In this document: one piece after another, positions 40,147-49,140 of the stretch
Position numbering within the stretch: position 1 is the first letter of the stretch
Layout: every line of letters starts with the position of its first letter
Source of the DNA: Methylomicrobium agile
GTDB lineage: Bacteria > Pseudomonadota > Gammaproteobacteria > Methylococcales > Methylomonadaceae
Length of the DNA stretch: 64,000 nucleotides
Direction of reading: 5' to 3'
NCBI RefSeq assembly: GCF_000733855.1
Contig: NZ_JPOJ01000001.1
Coordinates: forward strand, 2,931,001 to 2,995,000
The notes under the pieces: model-generated
What the model was told of the DNA's origin: nothing
Databases searched by the model: none
What the model saw: only the letters and a program-made list of their open reading frames with translations
Translations under genes and position numbers: made by a program

Positions 40147-40940
40147 CGCACCGTAAAGGGCAAATCGGTATCTCATTGGTCGAACTGCTGATCGGCATGT
40201 TGGTTGGCTTGATCGTTGTCGCCGGTGGCCTCAGTATTTTTACTGCCTCGGTCAGAGGGCAGGCCGACAATGTCAAACTCTCCCGCTTGAACCAGGACAT
40301 GCGTGCCATGATGGATATCATGGTGCGCGATATTCGGCGTGCGGGTTTTGTGACGTCCGATCCGGACACCAATTTAGATTCATTGCGGAATAATCCTTTT
40401 TTTGATGACACAATCACCGATCTGGCCGTGTATAACGACGGCAGTTGCATCGTTTATACCTACAATCGTAATAATGACAGTCCGCCCGACGTCGGCAGTA
40501 ATGAATACTTTGGGTTCCGTTTGAGCGATGACGGCAAACTGGAAATGCGCAGAAGCGGCAGCACCAACGAGAACTGCACTAACAGCGCCTGGGAGTCCAT
40601 CACCGAAGTGGAGGTGGAAATTACCGGATTGACGTTCGCGCTGACTTCGACGGAGCTCAATGTGACCAGCATGACCAACGACGACGACGGCGACGGCATC
40701 ATGGAAGCCTCCGATTCCGACGGTATCCCGTACGGCGACGATAACAATAACGGGGTTTGCGACACCGGCGAAGTTTGCAATATTTGTACCCGCGACGGCA
40801 GCCCCGCCCCCGCCTGCCTGTATGTCCGCAATGTCACAATTACCTTGACCGGCCGTTTGCACGACGATCATGCGGTCACCCAAACCATCGTCGAGCAGGT
40901 GCGGGTGCGCAACGACAAATATCTGGCCGCCGTTCCTTAA
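40140..40940 (+). CDS. pilW: Minor pilin PilW (cluster 1)
   Basis: 266-residue prepilin-like protein. GQIGISLVELLIGMLVGLIV is the class III-like leader and helix; LNQDMRAMMDIMVRDIRRAG is the conserved PilW segment. A long middle part has an Asp/Asn-rich loop (DDDGDGIMEASDSDGIPYGD) that resembles a calcium-binding turn. Four Cys cluster near CDTGEVCNICT. The start at 40140 overlaps fimT. Confidence 0.9.
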   Translation: MLTHRKGQIGISLVELLIGMLVGLIVVAGGLSIFTASVRGQADNVKLSRLNQDMRAMMDIMVRDIRRAGFVTSDPDTNLDSLRNNPFFDDTITDLAVYNDGSCIVYTYNRNNDSPPDVGSNEYFGFRLSDDGKLEMRRSGSTNENCTNSAWESITEVEVEITGLTFALTSTELNVTSMTNDDDGDGIMEASDSDGIPYGDDNNNGVCDTGEVCNICTRDGSPAPACLYVRNVTITLTGRLHDDHAVTQTIVEQVRVRNDKYLAAVP

Positions 40941-40964
40941 CCGCCTCGTTTCCTGGAGTTAGCC

Positions 40965-42074
40965 ATGAAGTTTCCGAACCGCAATCCCAAGGCCCGCCAG
41001 CGGGGCGCCGTTACTTTGATCGTGGCGCTGATGTTGGCGATCGTGATGGCTGTTGTCTCTGTGACCACGGCGCGAACCGGTCTGATGGAGCAAAAGATCA
41101 CTGGCAACGATCTGCGTGCCCGCGAAGCGCAGGAAGCGGCCGAAGCCGGGCTGGAATACGGCGTGGCCTGGGCGCAAAAGAATACCATTCCGAATGCCGT
41201 GACCTGTTCCTCGGGCTCCTTGCCGACGGGATGTCCGACGGCACTGAGCATGGTCACTGGTTCGTCGACCGGCGAGAGCTATAGCTTTACGCTGACTTTC
41301 ACGAAAAAAATAATTGCGAACAAGACTTACATTAAAGTCGAATCGTCCGCCGAGGGGGTTAATGATTCTACTATTGCCGCAATATCCGAGGCATGGGTTA
41401 CACAAACAAACTATTTGACTATAAAAGGGCAAGCCGCTCCTCCTTTTGTAATCAATGGCAGTTTAGCCAATGTCACCGGAAATCCGGATATTGATTCGGG
41501 TAGCCCTCCGGGAACGGCGATCATAACATCGCAGCCTGTGAGTGCGATTGATACGGGGTTTTTTAACAAACATCCGCCGCCAAGTCTTGGATCTGTCGTG
41601 AGTGATAATACTTTTCCGGGCACATCGACACCGGCATGGGATTATCTTTTTACGGTTACTTTAAGTACCGCGACCCATATCGCCATGACCAATGAGTATA
41701 ACTATCCTGCTCATTCGTTACCCGCCACTCCGGGGGAAGAGAAAGAGCCATTTTATGTATGGGATAGCGATTCTCATATTAGCGGTAATTTTGGTTCGGC
41801 AACTCGCCCCGTCGTCATTATTATCCAGAACGGCAGATGCCCTAAAATTCAAGGAAATGTCACGATTTACGGTTTTGTCTACTTTTCTGCGACATGTAGC
41901 GATCAAGGCTGGGGAAATGCGACTATTCATGGAACGATTGTTTCGGAAGGAAATATTACCAAGGTAACCGCTAATTCAAAACACATCGGTAATGGTATTG
42001 GTGGCGGCGGTAACGACGTCAGCAGTTTTATTGAAGACGCTACCCGCATTCCCGGCACCTGGAAAGACTTTTGA
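40965..42074 (+). CDS. pilX: PilX-like minor pilin with long C-terminal domain (cluster 1)
   Basis: 369 residues, about twice the usual PilX length. The N-terminus has [19 protein letters not shown], the PilX_N helix, and [20 protein letters not shown], the conserved following segment. The C-terminal 200 residues resemble a stacked beta structure: [20 protein letters not shown], then YGFVYF and [14 protein letters not shown]. That part has no close family I can name. Between pilW (24 bp) and pilV (19 bp). Confidence 0.87.
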   Translation: MKFPNRNPKARQRGAVTLIVALMLAIVMAVVSVTTARTGLMEQKITGNDLRAREAQEAAEAGLEYGVAWAQKNTIPNAVTCSSGSLPTGCPTALSMVTGSSTGESYSFTLTFTKKIIANKTYIKVESSAEGVNDSTIAAISEAWVTQTNYLTIKGQAAPPFVINGSLANVTGNPDIDSGSPPGTAIITSQPVSAIDTGFFNKHPPPSLGSVVSDNTFPGTSTPAWDYLFTVTLSTATHIAMTNEYNYPAHSLPATPGEEKEPFYVWDSDSHISGNFGSATRPVVIIIQNGRCPKIQGNVTIYGFVYFSATCSDQGWGNATIHGTIVSEGNITKVTANSKHIGNGIGGGGNDVSSFIEDATRIPGTWKDF

Positions 42075-42093
42075 TTTTTTAAGGGGAATCGCC

Positions 42094-43371
42094 ATGAAGA
42101 AATTATTGCCTGCCTCGTTGCGAGGTTTCTTCCTGTTGGAAGCGTTGATCGCCGCGCTGATCGTGGCGGTGGCGATGCTGGGGATGGCCAAGCTGCAAGG
42201 ACTGACCCTGATCAGCAGCGGCGACAGCCGCATGAAAACCCGTGCCTTGAATTTGTCGCAGGACAAAATCGAACAACTGCGCGGCTTTGCCAATCAGGAT
42301 ACTTACGAAGGCATGATTTCGGGCAACGATACCCCGATGGCCGAAGGAGGCGACAGCAGCGCTTTCAGCCGGGCCTGGGTAATTTCGGACTGCCCTAATT
42401 CGGTGAAGTGTAAACAGATCAGCGTGACCACGACCTGGGTGGATGTCAAGGGCGTTACCCAGACCGTGCAGTTAACATCCTACATCGCCGGCGACCAGCC
42501 CGTGAAAGGCGGTATCGTACTGGCGGCGGCGAGTACTCCTAGCCCGACGCCTGATCCGACACCCGATCCGACACCCGATCCGACACCCGATCCGACACCC
42601 GATCCGACGCCCGACCCGACGCCCGACCCGACGCCCGATCCGACACCCGATCCGACACCCGATCCGACACCCGATCCGACACCCGATCCGACACCCGATC
42701 CGACACCCGATCCGACACCCGATCCGACGCCCGATCCGACGCCCGACCCGACGCCCGACCCGACGCCAGGAGGAAACGCGTGTACGGGGCTGATTACGGC
42801 AGGCATTATCGCGGGCGATTATGTAAGCCAAAAGCGGCTTACATTGGGTGCGCGTCTGCAGATCGACACAAACCCTCTGGCTGTTTGCACAGTGGTGTCG
42901 GTTGGCCTTAGTAACCCGCTCGATTTATTGTCTCTGGGAAAGAAAGGTACCTATATTTGCAGTCTGGAAGACTTAAATCCCGCTATTGTCGGGCTTGACA
43001 TCGGCGGCAATAAAGTCGACTTAAGCGTTAATCTGGCGCTCAACGATCTGCCGCTACAAGGCGTGATAGGGCCGGTGGAATCGCTTCTCAGAAGCCTTCT
43101 GCCGCTGCCGCCCGATCTGGTTTGCGTCAAAGCCAACGTCGCGCTCCCTATTCAATTGGATGCGAATGCGCAGGTAAACATTCAAGAGCTCTGCTTGGTC
43201 CCTAACATTATTGGAAAAACAGAGGTTCAAGCAACGCAACTTTTAAATAACGCGGGTTTCAAAAACGTTAAGATAACCGGAAGTTCAAACTTTACAATCC
43301 AAACCCAGGATTTGCTTGCAGGTTCTAAAGCCAACTGCGATGTGAAAGTAACGGCTAAGTTAGGTAAGTGA
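42094..43371 (+). CDS. pilV: PilV-like pseudopilin with PTPD repeat linker and PASTA-like C-terminus
   Basis: 425 residues. The first 145 are PilV: leader, [20 protein letters not shown], then [15 protein letters not shown]. From about residue 151 to 225 the protein is 18 tandem PTPD units plus PTP. A domain I do not recognise follows (about 228-360) with four Cys and a Leu-rich middle. The last 55 residues start [20 protein letters not shown] and match the PASTA fold that binds peptidoglycan or other cell-wall material in other proteins. An AAGGGG site precedes the ATG. Last gene of cluster 1. Confidence 0.85.
   Translation: MKKLLPASLRGFFLLEALIAALIVAVAMLGMAKLQGLTLISSGDSRMKTRALNLSQDKIEQLRGFANQDTYEGMISGNDTPMAEGGDSSAFSRAWVISDCPNSVKCKQISVTTTWVDVKGVTQTVQLTSYIAGDQPVKGGIVLAAASTPSPTPDPTPDPTPDPTPDPTPDPTPDPTPDPTPDPTPDPTPDPTPDPTPDPTPDPTPDPTPDPTPDPTPDPTPDPTPGGNACTGLITAGIIAGDYVSQKRLTLGARLQIDTNPLAVCTVVSVGLSNPLDLLSLGKKGTYICSLEDLNPAIVGLDIGGNKVDLSVNLALNDLPLQGVIGPVESLLRSLLPLPPDLVCVKANVALPIQLDANAQVNIQELCLVPNIIGKTEVQATQLLNNAGFKNVKITGSSNFTIQTQDLLAGSKANCDVKVTAKLGK
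42544..42768 (+). repeat. 18 tandem 12-bp repeats in pilV
   Basis: Units of CCGACxCCCGAy encode PTPD. The third-base variants (ACG/ACA, GAT/GAC) fall in blocks, so at least part of the array grew by duplication of several units at once. Copy number is a likely source of strain variation. Confidence 0.95.
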
Positions 43372-43389
43372 CTTTCCTTGGCCTTAATA

Positions 43390-43667
43390 TTGCGAAGGTT
43401 CCAATCGACAGCGGACCGGCAGGCGGCCAAAGCTGGCTTGGGATCACGCCTAAAATACGCCGTTCAACGCCAGCTTTGAACTCCACTGCTTGAGTTTTGC
43501 AGGACGGGGTATAACGGCGAGCGCGCGGCATGGGAACCGGCTGAAGGAAGTCCGGCGGTTTCGAGTCGTCGGAGCGGCTTAAGCGGCATTCCCATAATGA
43601 TGCCCTTTGGATACGCAACGCGCGGGAATGACGATAGGGGATGGAGTACGGCCTACGGCTAGACCGG
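43390..43667. repeat. Decayed second copy of the ettA-pilE spacer
   Basis: Closely parallels 38800-39020: shared blocks include CCAGCTTTGA, TTGAGTTTTGCAGGAC, ATGCCCTTTGGATACG and GACGATAGGGGATG. It is longer by a stretch at 43436-43460. No gene. Confidence 0.82.
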
Positions 43668-43865
43668 GAGGCGCTGTAGGCGGTATGCGTCGTCCGGTAT
43701 TTTTCCTGGGCCATCTGCGCGTTCAACAAAGCGGATTTACCGTTGGCTCGCTTGACATGCTCCGTATAAGTGGGATAAGCGATCGATACCAGGATACCAA
43801 ATAATAGCGACGGCGATTATCAGTTCAATCAAGGTAAATCCAACAAATCGTCTAAAAATGTTCAA
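43668..43865 (-). pseudogene. pilE duplicate, truncated and frameshifted
   Basis: The minus strand reads FRRFVGFTLIELIIAVAII, then a one-base insertion (extra T at about 43799), then GILVSIAYPTYTEHVKRANG and [20 protein letters not shown]. It matches codons 1-70 of the pilE at 39067-39474; the C-terminal half is missing and the start codon is TTG. Confidence 0.88.
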
Positions 43866-44049
43866 TTAAGTCACCCTTTTAAGCTATTCATTCACACAAG
43901 CAGCGCACAACCGTCTATAGTTATTGTGGAAATGGGTCTGTGAATAAATAAGCGCCATCGTACAGCCGATAGCTTCTGTTTAATCGCTTGTTTATAAAAA
44001 ATACCTACTCGGTAATCCATTGAAATTTAAGAAATCAGGTAGGGGCGAC
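43866..44049. repeat. Decayed copy of the pilE-fimT intergenic region
   Basis: Parallels 39475-39657: shared stretches include ACAACCGTCTATAGTTAT-like sequence, GAAATGGG, GAATAAATAAGCG and TAGGG.CGACATGAAAAAAT just before fimT. Confirms that the whole junction was copied. Confidence 0.8.
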
Positions 44050-44313
44050 ATGAAAAAATGGAGGAGTTCCGGCTTTACGCCATTCGAGTTTACGATGGTC
44101 ATCACCATCGCGTTTAACACCATCCTTTCCCGGCTCACTGTGGTCATTTTGGCGCGCTCCCCGTTGGTTTTTCGACCGGATCGCGAGCCTATTCTGGCGT
44201 TTGAAGGTGACACTAGGTGGGCGCTATCACGACTGCAAAGCCGGCAGGCATCGCCGTCTGGACAGCGGCGCGGATCAGCGGGAGCAGATTAAATAGAGAA
44301 ATTGGGCCAATGA
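44050..44313 (+). pseudogene. Fusion of fimT 5' remnant and ettA 3' remnant
   Basis: 44050-44120 reads MKKWRSSGFTPFEFTMVIT, a decayed start of fimT. From about 44121 the sequence aligns instead with the last 190 bp of ettA (for example TTTCCCGG, GACCGGATCGCGA, GGCATCGCCGT), including the stop and the following TGAACGCTTTAT. It has many substitutions and small indels. It is the junction of two duplicated units after a deletion. Confidence 0.85.
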
Positions 44314-44648
44314 ACGCTTTATTTCGCGCGGTATTCCTGCGCAGAGCGCGGGAGTGTGAAAGCAAAATGCTTCGGCGCAAGCTGCGGGCCGAAAACCGCA
44401 GCAGTTTAGAGGTTTTTTTATAGAGTGATAACTTTGTCGCAGAAAGATTTTGATAAAAATAGCAGAATCTGTCTACCTTATAACGATATAACCGGCCTTT
44501 TGAAGATTTAATTTTATTCAGCCTAATTCTTATTAAAAACCCTTAATATTATTTGGGTTCCAAATCAAACTGAAATTAAGAACTTCAAGGAAGGCCGGAG
44601 CGGTAAAGTTAAATCTGGCTCCACAATAGCACATCGGGTGTATTAATT
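44314..44648. other. Intergenic region before pilin cluster 2
   Basis: 335 bp, increasingly AT-rich, with no gene. Probably holds the promoter of the second pilin cluster; I could not choose a convincing -35/-10 pair. Confidence 0.55.
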
Positions 44649-45134
44649 ATGCTTGTACTCGGTTTTCGCCGCCTCAATGGTTTTACGCTTATCGAAATTT
44701 TAGTTGCTATGGTGATTTTGGCTTTAGGTTTGTTGGGGCTGGGCGCACTGCAAATGTTGTCGATCAGGAACAGTCAGGACGCTTATTTGTATAGCCAGGC
44801 AATGGCGCTAAGCTATGAAATGGCAGACCGCATTCATGCCAATGCCTCTGCATGGAATACCGATACTCTACCGACAGCGGCCAATAGCTGCGAGGATAAT
44901 TGCAACAGTGCTGCCCAGTCTTGCAGTATAAGCGTCATGGCATCATACGATTACTGCGTTTGGATGGAAAAAGCTAAAGCCCAATTGGGTCCGGCAGCTT
45001 TGGTAGAGGTTGGTATTAGCCCTGTGTCGGGTAGCGATGTTTGCACAGGAACTTCCGCGATGCGTTGCCTAACGCTGAGTTGGACCAGCGGTAGCCAAAG
45101 TAGCGCAAAATTCGAACTGGAACTGCAGCCATGA
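44649..45134 (+). CDS. pilV: PilV-like minor pilin (cluster 2)
   Basis: 161 residues of normal PilV length, with no linker or PASTA tail. Leader plus LNGFTLIEILVAMVILALGL, then AMALSYEMADRIHANASAW, the PilV segment. Six Cys in the C-terminal half. Overlaps pilW by 4 bp. AT-richer than cluster 1. Confidence 0.9.
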   Translation: MLVLGFRRLNGFTLIEILVAMVILALGLLGLGALQMLSIRNSQDAYLYSQAMALSYEMADRIHANASAWNTDTLPTAANSCEDNCNSAAQSCSISVMASYDYCVWMEKAKAQLGPAALVEVGISPVSGSDVCTGTSAMRCLTLSWTSGSQSSAKFELELQP

Positions 45135-46003
45135 AGAATTGGCAAACAGGGGCGACGTTGATCGAATTAATGATCAGTCTAGTATTGGGTCTGGCGTTGA
45201 TCGCGAGTATCAGCAGCCTGTTTTTGCAAATGCAAAAAATCAATCGTAGCCAGCGAGCGCTTAACAATATGACAGACGATGCCCGTTATGTTCAGGAAAT
45301 ACTGCAAAAAGAAATTCGTCGCACGGGCGGCTTACGCAGCAGAATGGATAATGACGGAATTATCAGCAGGGTGTTCCTCGATGAAGACGTAATTGAAATA
45401 CCGGATACCGGCATTTCTTTTGATTTGAATGCTGCAGAATATGTTAAAGGAGTTAGCCAGGATAATCCGGCGAATGATGCCTTCGTCATTCGTTATCAGC
45501 TGCTTGATGCTGATGATTTAAGTCCGGCCAATCTTAGCAACAGTAGTTCGCCCTGTACGGTGAATAGCCTGCTGGATACGGGAGAAGACCCCGCGGAGGC
45601 GGTACATGTGGTAAGAATTTATTTTTTCGTTAACAACGGCAGCCTGCTTTGCACTTCCCAACGTTCGGTCGCTGGAGTATGTAATACCGATTCCGGCAAA
45701 AACTGCGCCCTAACAGATATGCCAGTCACTTTGATAGAAAACGTCCAAAGTTTGACAGTTCTCTACGGCATTGATGCGGACGCTGATCATGCCGCCAATT
45801 ATTATGCCGAAGCAGCTGGCGTTGAGCCGGACGTATGGCAAAACGTGGTTAGCATGCGGTTATCGGTAGTATTAAAAAGCGAAAATACGCATTTGGTTCA
45901 ACAAGTACGTCCCTATAAGGTAGAAGAAACAGAGATTACGCCGAGTGATCACAGTTTGTATCGCGTGTTTACTACCACTATTGCTTTACGTAATCAGCTA
46001 TGA
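45131..46003 (+). CDS. pilW: PilW-like minor pilin (cluster 2)
   Basis: 290 residues. QTGATLIELMISLVLGLALI is the leader/helix with the +5 Glu; MTDDARYVQEILQKEIRRTG is the PilW conserved segment. C-terminal region with paired Cys (CTSQRSVAGVCNT). Nine bp before pilX. Confidence 0.9.
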   Translation: MKNWQTGATLIELMISLVLGLALIASISSLFLQMQKINRSQRALNNMTDDARYVQEILQKEIRRTGGLRSRMDNDGIISRVFLDEDVIEIPDTGISFDLNAAEYVKGVSQDNPANDAFVIRYQLLDADDLSPANLSNSSSPCTVNSLLDTGEDPAEAVHVVRIYFFVNNGSLLCTSQRSVAGVCNTDSGKNCALTDMPVTLIENVQSLTVLYGIDADADHAANYYAEAAGVEPDVWQNVVSMRLSVVLKSENTHLVQQVRPYKVEETEITPSDHSLYRVFTTTIALRNQL

Positions 46004-46012
46004 AGGAAAAAA

Positions 46013-46573
46013 ATGCTATTAAGATCGCTCAATATTCAACGCGGCGCAGTTTTAATATTCAGCTTGTGTATGCTGTTATTGTTGACATTGGTTACTGTAA
46101 GCATGATTCAGCAAAATAGAATACAGCTTGCCATTACAAACAATGTTGGCGAACAAATCAAAACTTTTTCGCGCACGGAAATGGTCTTGGATGTAGCGGA
46201 AGCCATTATTGAAACCAGTCGCAAGCCTAATAAAGACGATCCTACCAGGCCTGACGAACAGGATGACTGTGGGATTAGTGGCCGACTATTCGAAAACAGC
46301 GAATTGACCCTGCCCGAATCAATTCCGGCCACTGCAACAATCAAAGCAGTTTTTTGTGTCGTCAACAGCTTCGAATACCGCTGTGTTGGCGAAAACAGCT
46401 ATACAGCCCATAAGAGCGATTCTGCAGAGAATGTTACTGCCTGCGCCAGACTAGCGAATGCACAATGTCCTACGGAGGTATACATCTTAGACGTTACTTT
46501 GATCAATAGTAATACGGGCGCTGAACGGGCTATTCGATCCAAATACGCAGTAGGCTGCTCGGTGTTTGCTTAA
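46013..46573 (+). CDS. pilX: PilX-like minor pilin (cluster 2)
   Basis: 186 residues, the usual PilX length. IQRGAVLIFSLCMLLLLTLV is the N-terminal helix and FSRTEMVLDVAEAIIET the following helix. Six Cys. Followed after 45 bp by the DUF4114 gene. Confidence 0.87.
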   Translation: MLLRSLNIQRGAVLIFSLCMLLLLTLVTVSMIQQNRIQLAITNNVGEQIKTFSRTEMVLDVAEAIIETSRKPNKDDPTRPDEQDDCGISGRLFENSELTLPESIPATATIKAVFCVVNSFEYRCVGENSYTAHKSDSAENVTACARLANAQCPTEVYILDVTLINSNTGAERAIRSKYAVGCSVFA

Positions 46574-46618
46574 AACGGCTACGCTCTTCCATTCATTTAA
46601 CTCACAGAGGTGAATATT

Positions 46619-47578
46619 ATGAACATGCAAAAGAAAATCTTGACTTTGACCCTAAGTGGAGTGTTAGTGGCTCTGAGTGTTGAACAGTCGGCTCTAGCCA
46701 GAGGCGGCAGCTCTAGCGGCAAAGTCTGGACTTATCTGAAGTCTTACAACTCTACCAATTACGATACCAATACCGGCAAACCCAAAAAACTGGCGTCAGG
46801 TTGCACCGTGCCCGACGGCATCATGGACAAGGTATTGAGGCTATTGCCTGAAGGTAATGCGCTGGCTATTGATTCTCCTTTATTTACGGAAGACACCCAA
46901 GCAAACATCCTGCTAAAAAAAGACGCCAATATCAAAGTAGCCTTTGTTGGTGAGGGAGCGGGCTACACCAATGCACTGGGTTTCTTTAGTTTCGACAAAA
47001 CCAAGCTGACCAGTTTGACCAGTTCCTCTATCGTTGAAAAAATCGTATTCCCAAACTTTTCTGCGAAAAACTCAGGAGGCGATTTATCGCTTGGCGATAC
47101 CGTCGATTTAGGTACAATCGCAGCCGGAAAGGGAGTCGGTTTTACGGTAGTATCGAATGGTTGGCAATCCAACCAGGTAAGATCGGATCGTACCGACAAC
47201 CAGATATTTCGCACTGTTAAAAATCTTAATCCGGAGCCTAGCAGCCAAAAGCTGAATTACCATACCGTATTATTGTCGGATCCTGAATCGAAAGTTTTAG
47301 TTATCAGCATCGAAGACCTTAACCGTCAAAGTAGTTCGTACAACGATAATGGCTATGTTTCCGATAACGACTTCAACGATGCCATATTGGCAATCTGTGT
47401 CGATCCCTTCGACGCTATAGAGGGTGTCGATACGTTGATCAACATAGATACCGGTACTGAGGGAACATCCCCTACAGAAACTGATCCTACTCCTGATGGA
47501 ACGGATGGAACTGAGAAGATCAAAGGTGCTGGTGGACGCCAAAGCTGGAGTGAACGTACCGTACCATCTTCCATGTAA
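46619..47578 (+). CDS. Secreted DUF4114 domain protein in pilin cluster
   Basis: 319 residues. A signal peptide (MQKKILTLTLSGVLVALSV, cleavage after SALA at about 28) precedes a beta-rich domain with TNALGFFSFDKTKL and the DUF4114 signature NGYVSDNDFNDAILAI. The C-terminus is Thr/Asp/Gly rich (TSPTETDPTPDGTDGTE). DUF4114 occurs in large surface and adhesin proteins. It takes the position that PilY1, the tip adhesin, occupies in most minor-pilin operons. The ATG at 46619 has an AGAGGTG site 7 bases upstream; the GTG at 46610 overlaps that site. Confidence 0.82.
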   Translation: MNMQKKILTLTLSGVLVALSVEQSALARGGSSSGKVWTYLKSYNSTNYDTNTGKPKKLASGCTVPDGIMDKVLRLLPEGNALAIDSPLFTEDTQANILLKKDANIKVAFVGEGAGYTNALGFFSFDKTKLTSLTSSSIVEKIVFPNFSAKNSGGDLSLGDTVDLGTIAAGKGVGFTVVSNGWQSNQVRSDRTDNQIFRTVKNLNPEPSSQKLNYHTVLLSDPESKVLVISIEDLNRQSSSYNDNGYVSDNDFNDAILAICVDPFDAIEGVDTLINIDTGTEGTSPTETDPTPDGTDGTEKIKGAGGRQSWSERTVPSSM

Positions 47579-47674
47579 GCCTTGTGGGCGATACGGTGAA
47601 GATCGCCAAAGTCGAGTTTTCTATTGTTTTAAAAGACAAATAGGCGTAGAAAATATTAATGTCATAAAGTTTAA

Positions 47675-48142
47675 ATGTCTGCCTTGCTCATGGGTAACTC
47701 TAATTCAATATTTACACAAGGTTTTACTCTATTGGAACTGTTGGTAGTTGTTGCCATCATGGGTATTACCTTGGCTATTGGCGTACCTAGCTTGCAGTCT
47801 TTTATCGTCGACAATCGTTTAACAACATCGGCCAATGACATGCTTACTGCTTTGCAGGCCGCGCGTAGTGAAGCTACCAAACGTGTTAAATTTGCGGGCG
47901 TATCGATTAACGGTAATTCTTGGGAAGTCTTTGTGGAGAGTCAGGACAATGTAGTGCAACGATACAAGACTGCTACTAACATAAGTGTGGCGGTTGAGGG
48001 GAATTCCAATCCTATTTTCCGTCCGGAAGGTCGTTTAAATTCTGTGAATGTTATCACGATGACTTTTACCTCGACCGTTGGCTCCGCACAACGCACATTA
48101 ACCATTGCCCCTTCGGGGAAAATTAAAATAACCAACCCGTAA
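47675..48142 (+). CDS. fimT: GspH/FimT family pseudopilin (cluster 2)
   Basis: 155 residues. QGFTLLELLVVVAIMGITLA is the pilin leader helix; NDMLTALQAARSEATKRVKF is the FimT/GspH core. No Cys pair in the C-terminus, unlike cluster 1. About 95 bp after the DUF4114 gene. Confidence 0.9.
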   Translation: MSALLMGNSNSIFTQGFTLLELLVVVAIMGITLAIGVPSLQSFIVDNRLTTSANDMLTALQAARSEATKRVKFAGVSINGNSWEVFVESQDNVVQRYKTATNISVAVEGNSNPIFRPEGRLNSVNVITMTFTSTVGSAQRTLTIAPSGKIKITNP

Positions 48143-48181
48143 TTCAATGTCGTTAAGATAAGCCAATCCGGTCGCTTGATG

Positions 48182-48241
48182 GATTGGCAAAGCTCGCTTT
48201 GTCAATCGCCTTGATGAGTTGCAAAGCCAGCTTTGCAACTC
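48182..48241. promoter_or_regulatory. Two tandem hairpins between fimT and pilE (cluster 2)
   Basis: GATTGGCAAAG/CTTTGTCAATC around CTCG (48182-48207, one mismatch) and GAGTTGCAAAG/CTTTGCAACTC around CCAG (48216-48241, perfect 11-bp stem). The loops and stem tops are alike, so one probably arose from the other. No T run follows; transcript processing or stability element is possible. Confidence 0.5.
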
Positions 48242-48323
48242 TTTGGGGGAGCTAAACTTAACGGCATTGACCCGTAACCTGAATGGCAAAACTATTTAGG
48301 ATATTCGCATCACGTTTAATTCA

Positions 48324-48734
48324 ATGTTTATGAGAGCTTCTTTTCAAGGATTTACATTAATTGAGGCAATGATCACTATGGCAATCATTGGCATACTAGC
48401 CAGCATAGCCTATCCCACTTATATCGAACATATTAAAAAAGCCAAACGCGCCGAAGCACAAGCGGCACTTGTATCTCTCGCAAGCGCGATGGAATTATGG
48501 AAATTGAACAGTAATGGAGTCTATACGGATGGAGTCAACGATCCGACAGCGGCAGACATTCTCTCCGATCAAGTCCCCGTTTCTGGCGGAACTAAAATAT
48601 ACAGTTTGGAGATTGCTACTGTAACAGCCAGCGCTTACACTTTGAAAGCCACTTCCGTTGATGGTGACCGATGTGATGCGTTGACTTATACCAGCGCGGG
48701 CGAAAAAGGAGGAGGGGAACCGGATTGCTGGTAA
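48324..48734 (+). CDS. pilE: Type IV pilin-like protein PilE (cluster 2)
   Basis: 136 residues. SFQGFTLIEAMITMAIIGIL is the leader helix; YIEHIKKAKRAEAQAALVSL follows, and a Cys pair (RCDAL and PDCW) sits at the end. Unlike the cluster 1 pilE it is transcribed with the other minor pilins. Confidence 0.9.
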   Translation: MFMRASFQGFTLIEAMITMAIIGILASIAYPTYIEHIKKAKRAEAQAALVSLASAMELWKLNSNGVYTDGVNDPTAADILSDQVPVSGGTKIYSLEIATVTASAYTLKATSVDGDRCDALTYTSAGEKGGGEPDCW

Positions 48735-49140
48735 TTTGTACCGGGAGACCCAGGGCAATCGCCCGAACGCTTTATTGTTCAAGGCCGAACGGATGAGCGC
48801 GATGCCATTCGGATCGACGAGCCGGTTGGACCGTCCGGCCGGATCGTACAGAAGTCGAACAACGGAATGGGCTGAACCGGCGAATGGTCGTCCAAACTCA
48901 TCGGCATCCGCGCTTTTTCGTTGATCTGATCCAGGGCGGTATAGCCGGTCAAATCGCAGATTTCGTCGCTCAAATGGCGCGGGTTTGCAGGTTGGCTTTG
49001 GAGCGATCCTGAATACGCCGTTCAAAATCCGCTTTGAATTCCACTGTTTGTGTTTTGCAGGACGGGAGTATGACGAGTGCAATGCGGGGGGAATGATGAA
49101 AAATCAACGTTATTTATTATAGAAGATCGAGGGATTTCTT
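48735..49140. other. Remnant sequence and third copy of the pilin-locus repeat
   Basis: The minus strand at about 48790-48860 reads VVRLLYDPAGRSNRLVDPNG, which resembles an RHS/YD repeat, with no start or stop of its own. From 49011 to 49073 the sequence repeats the core found at 38825-38880 and 43461-43513. No intact gene. Confidence 0.5.

Noticed and set aside
42544..42768. Tandem repeats as a CRISPR array
   Set aside because: The units are contiguous 12-mers without spacers, in frame in pilV; they encode a PTPD stalk.
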